Assembly (NCBI GenBank): GCA_015680685.1
Contig: MNCI01006048.1
Coordinates: 402,185 to 466,184, forward strand
Direction: 5' to 3'
DNA from: Gnetum montanum
Lineage: Eukaryota > Streptophyta > Gnetopsida > Gnetales > Gnetaceae
DNA: 64,000 nt
Of this stretch, positions 35,346 through 46,590 are shown one piece after another (positions within the stretch are counted from its first letter, which is position 1; each line of letters starts with the position of its first letter). Both the position numbers and the translations under genes were made by a program. The notes under the pieces are model-generated. The model ran no database searches. It saw only the letters and a list, made by a program, of their open reading frames with translations, and was not told the origin of the DNA.

Positions 35346-36126
35346 TTATGAGTCATGATATTGCATACGTGATATCAAATCCCGCCGAAATGTGTATAAA
35401 TAAGTGGCAACTTTCCTTGTTTTAGACACTTAGACTTAGACCCTTAGCTAAACTCTTGCAGTTTTACCATTCCAAAGTTAGAATAATTTCCATGTGCCTA
35501 TAGTAGGAGTCTTAAAGTGAACAGATCTTTATTTGAGCAAATTGTACCTAAGCACACATTTGTGTACGGCAATAAAGATGAACTTTATGATAAACCTTGC
35601 AGTACATGGACTAAGCTAAATAGTAATTAATTATTGTTGAATGTTTAAATGCTTTCCTAGTTAATTAATCTCTCTCTCAACCCTTACTCTCCTAGTTAAG
35701 TACACTCAGTATGACCAGTTTGAGCATGTGTATAGTGCTTGGTAACCTAGTAACGATTAGCATTTGGTAATTCCAACAATGTTACACTGGTTCAGGATGT
35801 GTGCGGCAAGTGGGAGCAGATATTGGTGTTAGGAACAGTTAGAACTTAGTTAGTGAATAGTTAGCAAAAGTTAGCCATTTAGCTCTCTTCACCTTTCCTC
35901 ATTAGCATCAGACATTAAAAAGATAAAAAGTATAAAAATTATATACCCCAAACTTACTTAACCATACAACCATGACAACAAAAGTAAGTTTGGGAAGACA
36001 ATGATTGATTAACCCTTAACTGTTCCATTAATGCACGTAAGCACTCAGTCCTTGGAGTTCGACCGGATCACACGTGAAATGCTCATATTCATATGGTTGA
36101 GTGTAGGGGTACCTTGCCACTCATCA
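35346..36126 (+). repeat. 5' LTR of element C
   Basis: Starts TTATGAGTCATGATATTG (first dinucleotide TG mutated to TT) and ends CCACTCATCA. U3 has a GATATT/GATATC pair, then a TATAAATAA box near 35395, and AATAAAGATG as the polyadenylation region near 35572. Confidence 0.92.
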
Positions 36127-36127
36127 T

Positions 36128-36145
36128 TGGCACCGTTGCCGGGGA
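36128..36145 (+). other. Primer binding site, element C (tRNA-Asp)
   Basis: TGGCACCGTTGCCGGGGA matches the plant tRNA-Asp complement except one G to A. One-base spacer from the LTR. Confidence 0.9.
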
Positions 36146-36269
36146 CTTAGTTGTTTGTGTGCTACGTAGAACATAGGAAATAATCCATATCATTGGGAAG
36201 CTAGAATGAACCCTTAGGGTTGATCAAAGAAAAAATAAGACAACGGTAAATCACACCAAATAAGAGAAA

Positions 36270-38760
36270 ATGTCTTCTCCACATAAAAGCACCTCACTGC
36301 CTAGGACCAACATAAGAGACAGTCAGTGACACAACACACTTAACCAAGATCCGCCAGTCCCTCAACAATTCTATGTGGTATATATTCATCACGATGAGTA
36401 TGTACCCAACTTTACCTTTATCCTCCATCAAGATGAACAATTGCGTTGGAGAGAGTTGGAAGGTAACATTGTGTTACCCCCAGATTGATTAGTCCCCAAC
36501 ATGCTCCTTCATGATCTTTCATGAATAGGCATGTCATCCTTGTACACAGAGTACGTTGCATGTAATCATAACATAAGGGACTACCATCCCACAAAAGCAC
36601 AACATCAAAGGAACTTGCACACGAGAGATATCATACATCCTCAAAGGATAAATGGCCCCATAACACTCGCATGTCCTGAGCAAAATTGAGGGTGGTGAAC
36701 CTACTTCAACAGGTTCCCCAAGAAATGATGTTCCCCCTCCTAATGATGGTCAAGAAGTGGTGTATTAGAACCTATACTCCATAGTTCACAACCCTGGTTC
36801 TGATCCCCATGAACACGAAGTGTTCAACGAGGGAACACAAACACATAATAAGGACGGACATTCTGAGCGTGACCATGGTCGTAGCTAGAACCACAGAAGA
36901 GAAGGTTGAAAACACCATCATGGCGATGGTTCTCCTTCTTCTTCACCTTCATCACCACATTCACCCTCTCCTTCTATATTTGGACATATCCATAAGGAAA
37001 CTAACTATGAGGATAAAGGTAAACAGAGCAAAAAGCACCGACGAGATAGTTGAGAATGAGGACAAGGACACTCTAAGGAATCAAGGCATGGAAGAAGGGA
37101 GAGTAGGAAACCACATAGACACCATAGAATCTATGAATGAGATGACCATGAAGAACCCCTACTCACTACTAGAAGCATGTTAGATATCACAGAGGCTATG
37201 AGAATCCTCACAAGGCACCAAAAAGATAGTAGGATCAAGAGGTTAGACATGAATAACATCCCACGATTTGAAGGGGGATACAACTCTGACCCTAAAAATC
37301 ATTTACAAGCATTCCATGATGCATGTACCTTGCAGAACATAGAAAATGAGTGGAAAAAACTAAAGTTGTTCCCAAGGACACTAATGAAAGAAGCTGAAAG
37401 CTGGTACTAATCCTTGGAATCGGAATCCATTTGGAGGTGGAGTACAATGTTAGAACTATTTAATGACAAGGACCAAACATACTCCAAAGTGTCTAACCTA
37501 TAAAAGCAAATCCAAGGATGGAAACATGGAAATCATGAATCCTTGGATGCTACCATGGGCCATTATTACGCACTGCTACATTGCTACCATGGTTATTTGC
37601 AGTGGGATCAACTATGCCATCTCATAGATGGACTTACGCATGAAACTAGGAGAACCCTTGGAATGTATTCCCAAGGAAGATTATCAAAGCTTAGGTCTCA
37701 TCAGGTTCATAGATTGCTAGAGCAAGTAGCCAAGGAAGAAGAGGAGCTACGTAAGAGATAAAGTGTAGAAGAGTACAACCGAGATCCTTCCCTCTGAAAA
37801 AGGGGAGTGAGATTCTGTGAGGAGGAGGAAGAGAAACCACTTGTAGAGATGGTGAATAGGAAAACCTTGCTACTCCAAAAATTAACAACCAAAGTGTCAG
37901 CAAAGGTAGATCAAATGTGGGACTCCTTGGATAGTAGATTTGAAATTGTCCTTAAAATTGTAGAGGAATCTAGGGAGTGAGGTAGTGACTATGATAAAAA
38001 GAAAAGGAGAGAAGTGGGCAATGAACGTAACAAGGGTAAGGGTAAATTGGCCATCACCAAAGAGGTTGTGGATTCAGATATAGAAAATGACAGTGGATGT
38101 GAGATATGCCAATATGACCATCCTAAGAGATGTTGCCCAATGATCTCACATCTACAAGAGTCTGGGGTGTATGCACTCAACCCATGACTTAACAAACAGC
38201 AAGCACCTCGACGGTTACCTTATCCCCAAGGTAACCCAAGGTAATTCCACCAACCTTTAATGTATTATCCAAGTGGAACTCCACCACAACCTATTGAGCA
38301 ACACCAACAGTGGCAATACTCATAATCATGGGGGATGCCACCACCAAGGCAACAATACCTTTACTGGCAATCGGATCCATATGGCTACTACATGCAACAG
38401 CTGACACCACAACGTCACTACCAAGCTTGGGAGTATTATAGGACTCCTTCTCCTAGAAGAGATAACCCACAAACATATCATCCTCCAAATCCATTTGCAA
38501 CTCTCACACCGATAGCTCCATTACCACCCACTCCAGTAATGCAAGGGGAGCTCCCTACTCAACCGCAACAATGGAATGTCACGAGGGCTATGCATCCTCA
38601 AATCGTAGTTGGTTCTAACAACCTTATGAAGAAAAGACCTTACTTCAAAACCAACAGTCCAACCAAGCCCTCACAACCACAAGCAGTTGAGCAGCTAAAC
38701 ACCTCCCTATCAAATAAGGCTTTAGAGCTCCCTTCAAATCAAAAATCGAGCTCAACGCAC
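36270..38760 (+). pseudogene. Gag polyprotein, element C
   Basis: The start MSSPHKSTSLPR at 36270 is followed by the conserved N-terminal block (YVPNFTFILHQDEQLRWREL), broken frames through a charged region, and a capsid-like domain (37250-37760: RLDMNNIPRFEGGYN, LKLFPRTLMKEAESWY, HLIDGLTHETRRTLG). Then come a coiled and charged region, a compact knuckle (CEICQYDHPKRCC, about 38098-38136) and a Tyr/Pro/Gln-rich linker open from 38335 (YLYWQSDPYGYYMQQL). Multiple stops and frameshifts. In a live copy gag packages the RNA. Here only fragments are open, the longest being the linker that leads to the protease. Confidence 0.85.
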
Positions 38761-39530
38761 ATGGTTATGTTAACACATGCCATTACTGACTGGATTAAGG
38801 TGGGCCACCTTCCCAGGAAATTCTTTGACCCTGGAAGCCCTCTAATATATCTCTAAGTTGTTGAGAATGAACCCTGTAAAGCTCTTCTGGACTCAGGCTT
38901 TGGAGTCAACTTAATATCGCAAGAGATGTATAAAACCTAGAACCTACCTCCATTAAGGAGGAGTAATATTCACTTAGAGCTGGCTGACCAATCCATCACT
39001 ATTCCCTTGGGATAGGTGGAGGACATTGTTACCACTATGTGTGGGTGGTCATACCCAGCTAATTTCCTAGTGGTACAAGTAAACAATGATAAAGGAGACT
39101 TCCCAATAATCATGGGAAGGGCATGGCTAAGTACCATAAATGTGCACCTAGGAATCCATGATCTTTCCTTGGAAATATCTAAGGAAAACACTTTTGGGAA
39201 GATCGTGAAGAAGAAGGTTTCATGCATCACATACAGTGATACAGGGTGTGATGGCGTACAGGAATGTTCAACATTGCCTACATGCAATAGGTGTGCATAA
39301 AAAATTAACATACAAAAGTGCCTATATGTAGCAACCACACAACAAAAAGACACCCCGTGGTCGATAGCTAATCAAGAGAGTAACCCACCAATGTGCATGG
39401 AACTAACTGAGGGAACAAATTGCATTCACATCGAAAGCATAGATGCACTGGAGAAAGAGCATCTTCAACTTCCAAACCTTAACCTAAAAACATCAATTTG
39501 GGGGAGTTGGAAACCCCTAAAAAATTCAAA
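38761..39530 (+). pseudogene. Retroelement aspartic protease, element C
   Basis: MVMLTHAITDWIKVGHLP starts the conserved domain. The active site reads LLDSGFGVNLIS with Asp-Ser-Gly intact. Stops: one before VVENEPCK, a TAG after MYKT shared with B and D, and one before VEDIV. The 94-codon open stretch 39016-39300 has CGWSYPANFLV and GDFPIIMGRAWL. It ends in a spacer with GLxxGSWKPLKN-like sequence near 39500, after which pol is missing. Confidence 0.85.
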
Positions 39531-41543
39531 CATGTGCTCCGATAAGAGATTACTAGCCATTGTGTAATAGAACAACCATTACAATGAATCTAGAATGACC
39601 AATGCACATAATACCTCAGAGAAGGGATAACCCCGCTCATTATTTTAAATCTCTCCCTTCCAATTCAGTCATGGGGGAGATGGCAACCTATGTTGATCGA
39701 TTGAGGCCCTTAGTTCCTTTTTAAGTTTTTGTTTTACACATTTTTGTTTTACAAATTTCTTTAATTTTTTTTTACAACATCATTTATACTCTTCCATTTC
39801 TTTGTTTGCTATTTATCTAATTAGGTTCATCATCTAATAAGTGCTCCTGATGGTGGTATGAACTGTATTCCATTGATTGCTAATGTTTGATTTTTACCTA
39901 TGAGCTATAATGTGGATACTAGGGTATGGTTCTTTTGATATAATAGAAAATGAATCCATGTCATCCATGCATCCATAAATTTCTATGGTCTCTCTTGGCT
40001 TGGAACTGTACAGTCCCTTTCTTTAAATAATAAACTATCAACGAATTGGTGACTGGGCATTTCTGAAACTACGAAAGGATTCAAGGATTGAAAAGGGTGT
40101 GACTTCAAGGGAATTTGATGCATTTGTGCTGGCCATTCTCTTGGGCGCTTGAATGTTTTCTTGGGTTTTCCTTACACTCTAATGTAGCTCCATTATCAGG
40201 AAGCTAAGCTAATAAAAAAAAAAGTCTTTGCATGGTGTGGTTCTCACGCACTAAAAAAAAAAGAGAAAGTGAGAATTCAAAGCACACCCCTTAGACCAAA
40301 TAATCATCTAGGCTACAAGCATTAGTTATGGAACTAAACAAACATGTTCCCTCTAACTAAGGTCCTCTCTCGCTTCTTACTCCTTCCTTTCTGATTTTGT
40401 CGGTATGGTGGTGACTTTTTGGCGGAAGCATTCTTACTACTTCAAGTGGATGGATTGCCCAAGTGTACTCATGTGAAATCATTCAATGTGGATTGTTTAA
40501 GGCTAGATTTGGAATGAGATCTACTAAGTGACATTAACCATAACTACACAAGGGACTATACACCACCTTGTTCTTGGAACTCCATCCCATTCTCTTCTCC
40601 TCATCATTCTTTCTCCATTTTCCACCTCATTGTTGGTTGTATTAGTAGTCTATATTTTGGTTGACATATTGTTTTCTTTTGGGTAAATTCTTGTGGTTAA
40701 GAATTTAGCTCTTGCTTTCAATTAACAATTCTAGAGCCTACGAAATCTTTGAATGTGGGATTGTCAAGGCATTAAATGGCATGAGCCTACATAGGAGAGG
40801 ACCCACTGGCATTCCTCATTGGTGCATCAGTTAACTTCTTTCCCTAACACATTACTGCAATCAAAATTTATTTTGTTCATTTTCATCTATGACATCCATT
40901 TTATTAGCATTTCCATTGTTTCTTTTTCTCCATCTTTCTTATTCCTTATATTTTTCCATTCTATTGCTACTGGAGGATCGCTCTTAGTCATGGGGGTCCT
41001 GATCCAATTTTTTCAACTTTCTTCTAACCCTTACCCCTTGGGTAGTCACTAGTGTTATATCTCTAGACTTCGTATTAGCCATATCACAACAATGGGCCTT
41101 ACACTAAGACAAGGTATTACTTGCATTATGATTTATTTATCCTTGCTAATATATGACTGTGTTGTATGTGCAGATGGCAATCATACAACAATGGACTCGA
41201 GCTGGAGGAAACACTTAGGATGGATTGTTGCTAGAACAGTCATGCAAGAAACAAGATTGATGGCATGGCTATGAATGGAAAATGGAAGGTGTAATTTTCA
41301 CATCGATAGAACTACATCTTCTTTTTCTTCTCTTTCTCTCTCTTCTCTCTCAGCTACCAAATAAAGCTTGATGTCAAATGTGTATAGTGTTCATTCTTGT
41401 AGTCATGAATAGGAATATTGTCATGTATTATAATGATTGATCCATTCACATGTCACCCCATTCACCATTAGTGTCATTGAAGTAAATAATCCCATACCTT
41501 CCCAATATTTTGTAAGGAACTCGAGGACGAGTTTTCATTTAGT
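39531..41543 (+). other. Long 3' region of element C
   Basis: Non-coding by current evidence: an internal purine motif CATGGGGGAGAT (39670-39681), a TTTTTGTTTTACA array (39720-39780), a frame start with GVTSREFDAFVLAILLG (about 40098-40150) soon broken by stops, and a YNCAG/ATG junction at 41171-41176. Collinear with A (1-1200) and E (44700-46600). The hydrophobic ORF at 40819-41052 is not conserved as far as I can see. Confidence 0.7.
39670..39681 (+). promoter_or_regulatory. Internal polypurine-tract-like motif, element C
   Basis: AGTCATGGGGGAGAT here shares AGTCATGGGGG with the true 3' polypurine tract at 41541-41551, which is about 1.9 kb downstream. Confidence 0.55.
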
Positions 41544-41553
41544 CATGGGGGTA
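41544..41553 (+). promoter_or_regulatory. Polypurine tract, element C
   Basis: CATGGGGGTA abuts the 3' LTR start TGATGAGCC. It would prime plus-strand DNA synthesis. The same sequence precedes the 3' LTR of G. Confidence 0.8.
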
Positions 41554-42333
41554 TGATGAGCCATGATATCACGTACACGATATCATGTCCTACTGAAATA
41601 TCTATAAATAAGCAGTGGCTTTCCTTGTTTTAAACACTTAGACTTAGACCCTTAGCTAAACTCTTACAGTTTTACCATTCCAAAGTTAGAATAATTTCCA
41701 TGTGCCCAAAGTAGGAGTCTTAAAGTGAATGGATCTTTATTCGAGCAAATTGTACCTAAGCACACATTTGTGTAATATAATAAAGATGAAATTTATGATA
41801 AACCTTGTAGTACATGGACTAAGATAAATAGTAATTAATTATTGTTGAATGTTTAAATGCTTTCCTAGTTAATTAATCTCTCTCTCAACCCTTACTCTCC
41901 TAGTAAAGTACACTTAGTACGACCACTTCAAGCATGTGTGTGGTGCTTGGTAACCCAGTAATGATTAGCGTTTGGTAATCCCAACAGTGTTACACTAGTT
42001 CAGGATGTGTGTGGCAAGTGGGAGCAGATACTGGTGTTAGGAATAGCTAGAACTTAGTTAGTGGATAGTTATCGAAAGTTAGACATTTACCTCTCTTCAC
42101 CTTTCCTCATTAGCATAAGACATTAAAAAGATAAAAAGTATAAAAATCATATACCCCAAACTTACTTAACCATACAACTGTGACAACAAAAGTAAGTTTG
42201 GGAAGAAAATGATTTATTAACCCTTAAGTGTTCCATTAAGGTGTGTAAGCACTTAGTCCTTGGAGTTCGATTGGATCGCGCGTGAAATGCTCGTATTCGT
42301 ATAAGTGAGTGTAGGGTACTCCATCACTCATCA
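41554..42333 (+). repeat. 3' LTR of element C
   Basis: Starts TGATGAGCCATGATATC and ends ATCACTCATCA. The two GATATC palindromes in U3 are spaced 15 bases apart, with a TATAAATAAG box at about 41603. Differs from the 5' LTR by scattered transitions and a few short changes. Confidence 0.92.
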
Positions 42334-43105
42334 CTCAAAAAGTTTATTTAGTTGTATATTTAAAACCTCATCATAGCCTATTAATTAAGCTAATCATCTA
42401 GAATGATGCTTAATTTCAATAGACAATAAACAATGTTTATCATATACTAGTTGGTAAGGAGAGAAACCAAAGCTAGATCACTAAGATATTCCATATGTCC
42501 ATAAGGAATCATTAAGTTTTCTAGACCAGTCATTTCTTCTAATAGATAGTATCTTCACCAATATTTTAACTATAGCTTTATTTGCATTTTCAACTTGACT
42601 ATTAGTCTATGAGTGCTATGGTGTTGCTAGTTTATGTAGAATTCCATAAGACTTCCTAAGACATTCCATAGTTTTATCAAAAAATTGAGTTCCTTGATCA
42701 CTAATGAAGACTCTATGCATGCTAAACCTTGTTATAGCATGCCTGTGAAGGAAAGAAATTATTTATTTTATGTCATTAGTTGTGGTATCCTTTGCTTTAA
42801 CTCATTTTATAACATAATCAATATAGACCATAATGTAGTAGTTTCCTTTTGATGGAGGAATTTATCCTAAGAAATCAATCCTCCATATATCAAAGGATTT
42901 AGAAACAAGAATAGGTTGTTGTAACATTTCATGTCTTTTGGAAAGTGACCCAACCCATTAGTAGTGGTCATAAGATTTGGAAAACGTAAGTGCATCTTTA
43001 AAGAGACTCAACCACTATTTAATACTTTTACCCCTATATGGTTTTCATTGAAATGCCCTCCGCCTAAATTATCATGATACATTCTAGGTATCAATTGTTG
43101 TTTCC
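42334..43105 (-). pseudogene. Integrase zinc-binding and core domains of element J
   Basis: On the minus strand, from about 43105: MYHDNLGGGHFNENHIGVKV (zinc-binding His pair), then SLSKRHEMLQQPILVSKSFD, DFLG with the first core Asp, VYIDYVIK, ISDQGTQF with the second Asp, and SQVENANKAIVKIL with the Glu retained. Stops interrupt it. It stops at the target site CTCAA where C inserted and continues at 35345 going down. Upstream it is cut by element E at about 43106. Confidence 0.85.
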
Positions 43106-43139
43106 ATGATAGAAAATGTCCATATTACATCCACTGTGC

Positions 43140-43420
43140 AAGTCAAAGCATTGTGGGCACACAACTAATTACACCACAATGAAGAAAGAACTAATGACAG
43201 TGGTGTATGCTCTAGATAAGTTTAAGCACTATGTGCTTAGATACAAGGTCTTCATGCACATGGACCACAATGTAATTCACTTTCTAATGAATAAGCCAAT
43301 GGTGAGCCCCCGTGTCATACAATGGTTGGTAATCTTGTAGGAATTCAATCTTACAATGGTAGATCAAAAGGGATCTAAGAATGTGATCGTTGACCACTTG
43401 TCTTAGTTATGATGGGACAA
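43140..43420 (+). pseudogene. RNase H, element E
   Basis: Open for most of 43116-43340: NYTTMKKELMTVVYALDKFK then HYVLRY, FMHMDHNVIHFLMNKPMVSP and RVIQWLVIL, followed after a stop by MVDQKGSKNVIVDHLS. This is the C-terminal two thirds of a Ty3/gypsy RNase H, with the Glu of KEL and the Asp of MDH retained. It would degrade RNA in the hybrid during reverse transcription. Truncated at its start. Confidence 0.85.
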
Positions 43421-43559
43421 TAAAAAGGAGGAAAGTCCACAATCTAATTAATTTCTTGATGAACTTCTTCTTACCAGGGCTATAATGAAACAATTTTCCA
43501 CTAAGCCTAAATGGTATGATGGCATTTTCGTCTATCTTCTCACTTAAGATATGCCAAAA

Positions 43560-44690
43560 GAGCTAGACCATAGGAAAAAATAATAGTTTCTTCACTAGAT
43601 GAAACACTTCATGGAGATCAATGAACACCTCTACAAGGTGGGCACCAATGGCTTGGTTGATTGGTGTGTTCCTAATGCTGATAAACTACACATTTTCCAA
43701 GATGCTCATGAGGGTCGTTATGGGGGCCACTATGCTAGAGGAAACATGGCCATTAAGATATGGTAGAATATTCTTGGCCAACACTTTTTAGGGATGCTCA
43801 CCAATTTGTCCACTCTTGTAAAAACTACCAACATGATGGTGGAATGACTACTCATATAGAGGTAGTCGATTCAACCACTAGAACCCTTTAACATCTAGGG
43901 CACTAACTTCATGGGTCCCTTCATGGCCATGTTAAATGGAAAGACATACATCATTGTCATTGTTAACTATTGTATGAAATGGGTAAAAGTAGTAGTCATC
44001 ACTAACTATACATCTTCTAATTTTTCTCAGTTTGTACAACAAAATGTTGTAAATAGGTTTGATGTGCCACATGCATTAATTTTTGATAGTGGAACCCAGT
44101 TTACAAGCACTACCTTTTGAAAGCTCATGCAATGCTTAGGCGTTGAGCATAAATTAACAACACCTTATCATCCCCAAGCCACTGATCAAGCTAAGGTTAC
44201 AAATAAGAAAATCATTAAGATCTTAATGAGAACAATTAGTAGATATAGGAGGGACTGGAATAGGATATTCAACAATGTCCTCTAGGCCTACCACTTCATC
44301 AGGAAGCTTCTTATAAGCTACTCTATCTATGAGCTAGTGTACGAAAAATTGCCAACTCTTCTTATTCAATCTGAGCTCCGTATACTTTCAACAACCTATG
44401 ACCTTAACCTTGACTTGAGTCTAGCACAAATAGAAAGATTAATGAATCTCAACCTACTAGATGAAAAAATGCCATGACCTTGGAATTAGAAAAGTCAAAT
44501 TTCAACTAGGAAATAAGGACCTCTAATGGAATCCCACATGTGCCACAATGAACCAAGTTCCAAACATTGTGGAAAGGTCCTTATATTATTTTTGAAACTT
44601 TTTCCTGTGGAGCCATGTTAATCTACAAACCTGAGATCCCAAATAAAAAGTTGTTGGTTAACACACAATAGGTCAAACCTTTCCATAAGC
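43560..44690 (+). pseudogene. Integrase, element E
   Basis: Zinc-binding part: DAHEGRYGGHYARGNMAIKI (about 43700), then a frameshift. Core: TNFMGPF (expected first Asp now Asn), IVNYCMKW, ALIFDSGTQFTSTTF (second Asp kept) and PYHPQATDQAKVTNKKI, where the catalytic Glu has become Lys. The C-terminal part is broken by stops to about 44690 (TNLRSQ, PFHKLKQD-like). Two of the three DDE residues are lost, each by a change that fits G to A. Confidence 0.85.
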
Positions 44691-44694
44691 TTAA

Positions 44695-46590
44695 GCAAGA
44701 CAATGCAACAAACGTCTTGTCAAATGAACAACCACACTCAATGTTTCAAATCTCCTCCTTTCATCTTAGTCATGGGGGAGATAGCCATCCATGTTAATCA
44801 TATCAGTGGCTTCTCAGTTTTTCATCTTTTTGTTTTACATGGTTTTGTTTTACATCTTCTTATTTTTACAACTTTTTGTTCTATGCCTTCTTTATCTTAC
44901 ACCTTTTTGTTTTTAATATATTAATTTTTTTCCAAATTTTGTTTTACAACACCATTAGTACATTTCATTTTTCTTAAATATTTTACAATTTCTTGTATAT
45001 TTTACTTTATTTTGATGTGATTTTCTTATTGTGTTCTAATAATCATGTGCCTTATTGCCAACTAGGTACAACATAGTTTGCTTGATGTGGGCATGTGCTA
45101 TCTAGTTATTTGATTGTTAGTGTTTGGATTCTAGCTTTGAATTTTGTTACTGATAACTAAGACATGGTTTTTTTTCATGAAATAGGCAATGATTTCATGT
45201 CATCCACCCATCCACAAACTCTATAGTGTTTTTGGTTCTAGAAGTGTGAGGTCCTTTTTCATTAATAAAACTTTAACAAACTTATGACCTTAGAATTTTT
45301 CAAACTTGGAAAGGACTCAGAGGTTTAAATAGGGTGTCACTTCAAAGGAACTCAATACTCTTTGTACTCTTCTACTTACTTGGATGCATGGGTGTTTTCA
45401 TGGATTTCTTATAATTATATGTCAACCAATAACAAGAAGTTGAATAAGTCTTTGCATGGTATGGTTCCCATCCAATAAATGAAAAATAAAAGAAAATGAT
45501 GAGAACTTAAAGCACATCCCTTAGAAAAAATAAATGGGATACAAGCACTGGTTATGGGACTATTAAGACATGTTACTCATGCCTGAAGGTCCCCACTAAT
45601 TAATGCCTTTTCTCACTTCTTGTTTCTCTTTTCTTCTTAAATAAAGAATGGTGGTTGTTCTGTGTGGGCACTCTTATGTCTCAAAGAAGTGGACTAATCT
45701 TAGAGTGGTGATGCAAAGTCACTAAACATGGTTGGTTTTGGTCTAGAATAAGGATGGAATTTATTAGGTATTTTAACCATAAAATTCATGAGGGACTTCA
45801 TGTGACCTTAATTGAGAACTCCATTCCACTTTTTCTCTGTCATCCATCTATGCTTTCCATGTATCACCTCACTGTTAGTGTTCATGTCCTTGTTTAATGT
45901 CTTGGTTTGATGTGTCAAAATTCTTAGGTAGTTTCTTCTAGATTTTTGTACTTAACTTTCCATAATCATTAATCACCCATAGGGCCCATGGACTCCTTGG
46001 TTGGAGGAAATGCAAGGGAAACAAAGGTCATGTGCCTTCTTTGGGGAGGATCCACTTGCATACCTTTTGGTTGGATTAGTTAAGTTCTTTATCCTTAGGC
46101 ATTCAAACGATCAAATCCTTTTGCATGTCTTATCAATGATATCCAATTGTACGCATCTTCACAATGTTTTTCAATGAAATCCTTTTTAATTGTTATTGTG
46201 AATTCTTTAACCCTCTTCAAGCTTTTCATCGCATTTAGGCTTTTCAACATTTAAGAATGAACCACTTATGCATTTCACCATATGTTTCAATCTTCTAGCT
46301 AATGCTATTAAAAGAATCAATTAATCATAATCACAACCAAGCTAAGTGTAAATATTGACAAGACAAGGTACCTAAAAGCTATAAGTTACACATTGCACAC
46401 TAATCCATGATTTTGTTGTGAGTGCAGTGGAAAGCATGGACTAGGGATGGGATTGTCTTCATCAAGGAATAAGTAGTAGCATCATGTGATGAGGACCCTT
46501 CATGATTAGTGACTCTTCTCCCTTGTTCTTTAGCTACCAGAGGATTTGGATGTTAGTTTTGGCCAGGGTGTTCAATTCTATTATCATGAA
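44695..46590 (+). other. Long 3' region of element E
   Basis: Contains CATGGGGGAGAT (44771-44782), the TTTTTGTTTTACA array (44825-44950), and a conserved block GGGTGTCACTTCAAAGGAAC (45331-45350) coding GVTSKEL in frame, followed by AAGTCTTTGCATGGTATGG (45446). A GTGAGTGCAG junction lies near 46425. No intact ORF. Confidence 0.65.

Larger units (their letters stand above)
34770..39430. repeat. Segmental duplication copy SD2a
   Basis: Matches 59380-64000 in the same orientation. The homology starts at CCATGGCTAGTAGTTAGTAA (34772 and 59381) and covers the integrase C-terminus, the target site CTCAT, the LTR, gag and protease of element C/D. The right limit is unknown because SD2b runs off the window. 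Confidence 0.9.
35346..42333 (+). mobile_element. Element C: Ty3/gypsy (Athila/Tat-like), complete LTRs, gag and protease only
   Basis: LTRs of 781 and 780 bases, a tRNA-Asp-type primer site, a polypurine tract at 41544-41553, and flanks CTCAT/CTCAA as a target duplication with one mismatch. Internal coding is gag and protease. RT, RNase H and integrase are absent: the protease tail is followed by the purine motif at 39670. It sits inside the minus-strand integrase of element J. It may have moved with enzymes from a relative, or lost pol in place. Element A's matching lack of pol favours the former. Confidence 0.92.

Noticed and set aside
40819-41052. Hydrophobic plus-strand frame as a possible membrane protein
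   Set aside because: T-rich sequence gives Phe/Leu/Ile-rich frames by chance, and no counterpart was seen in E or G.
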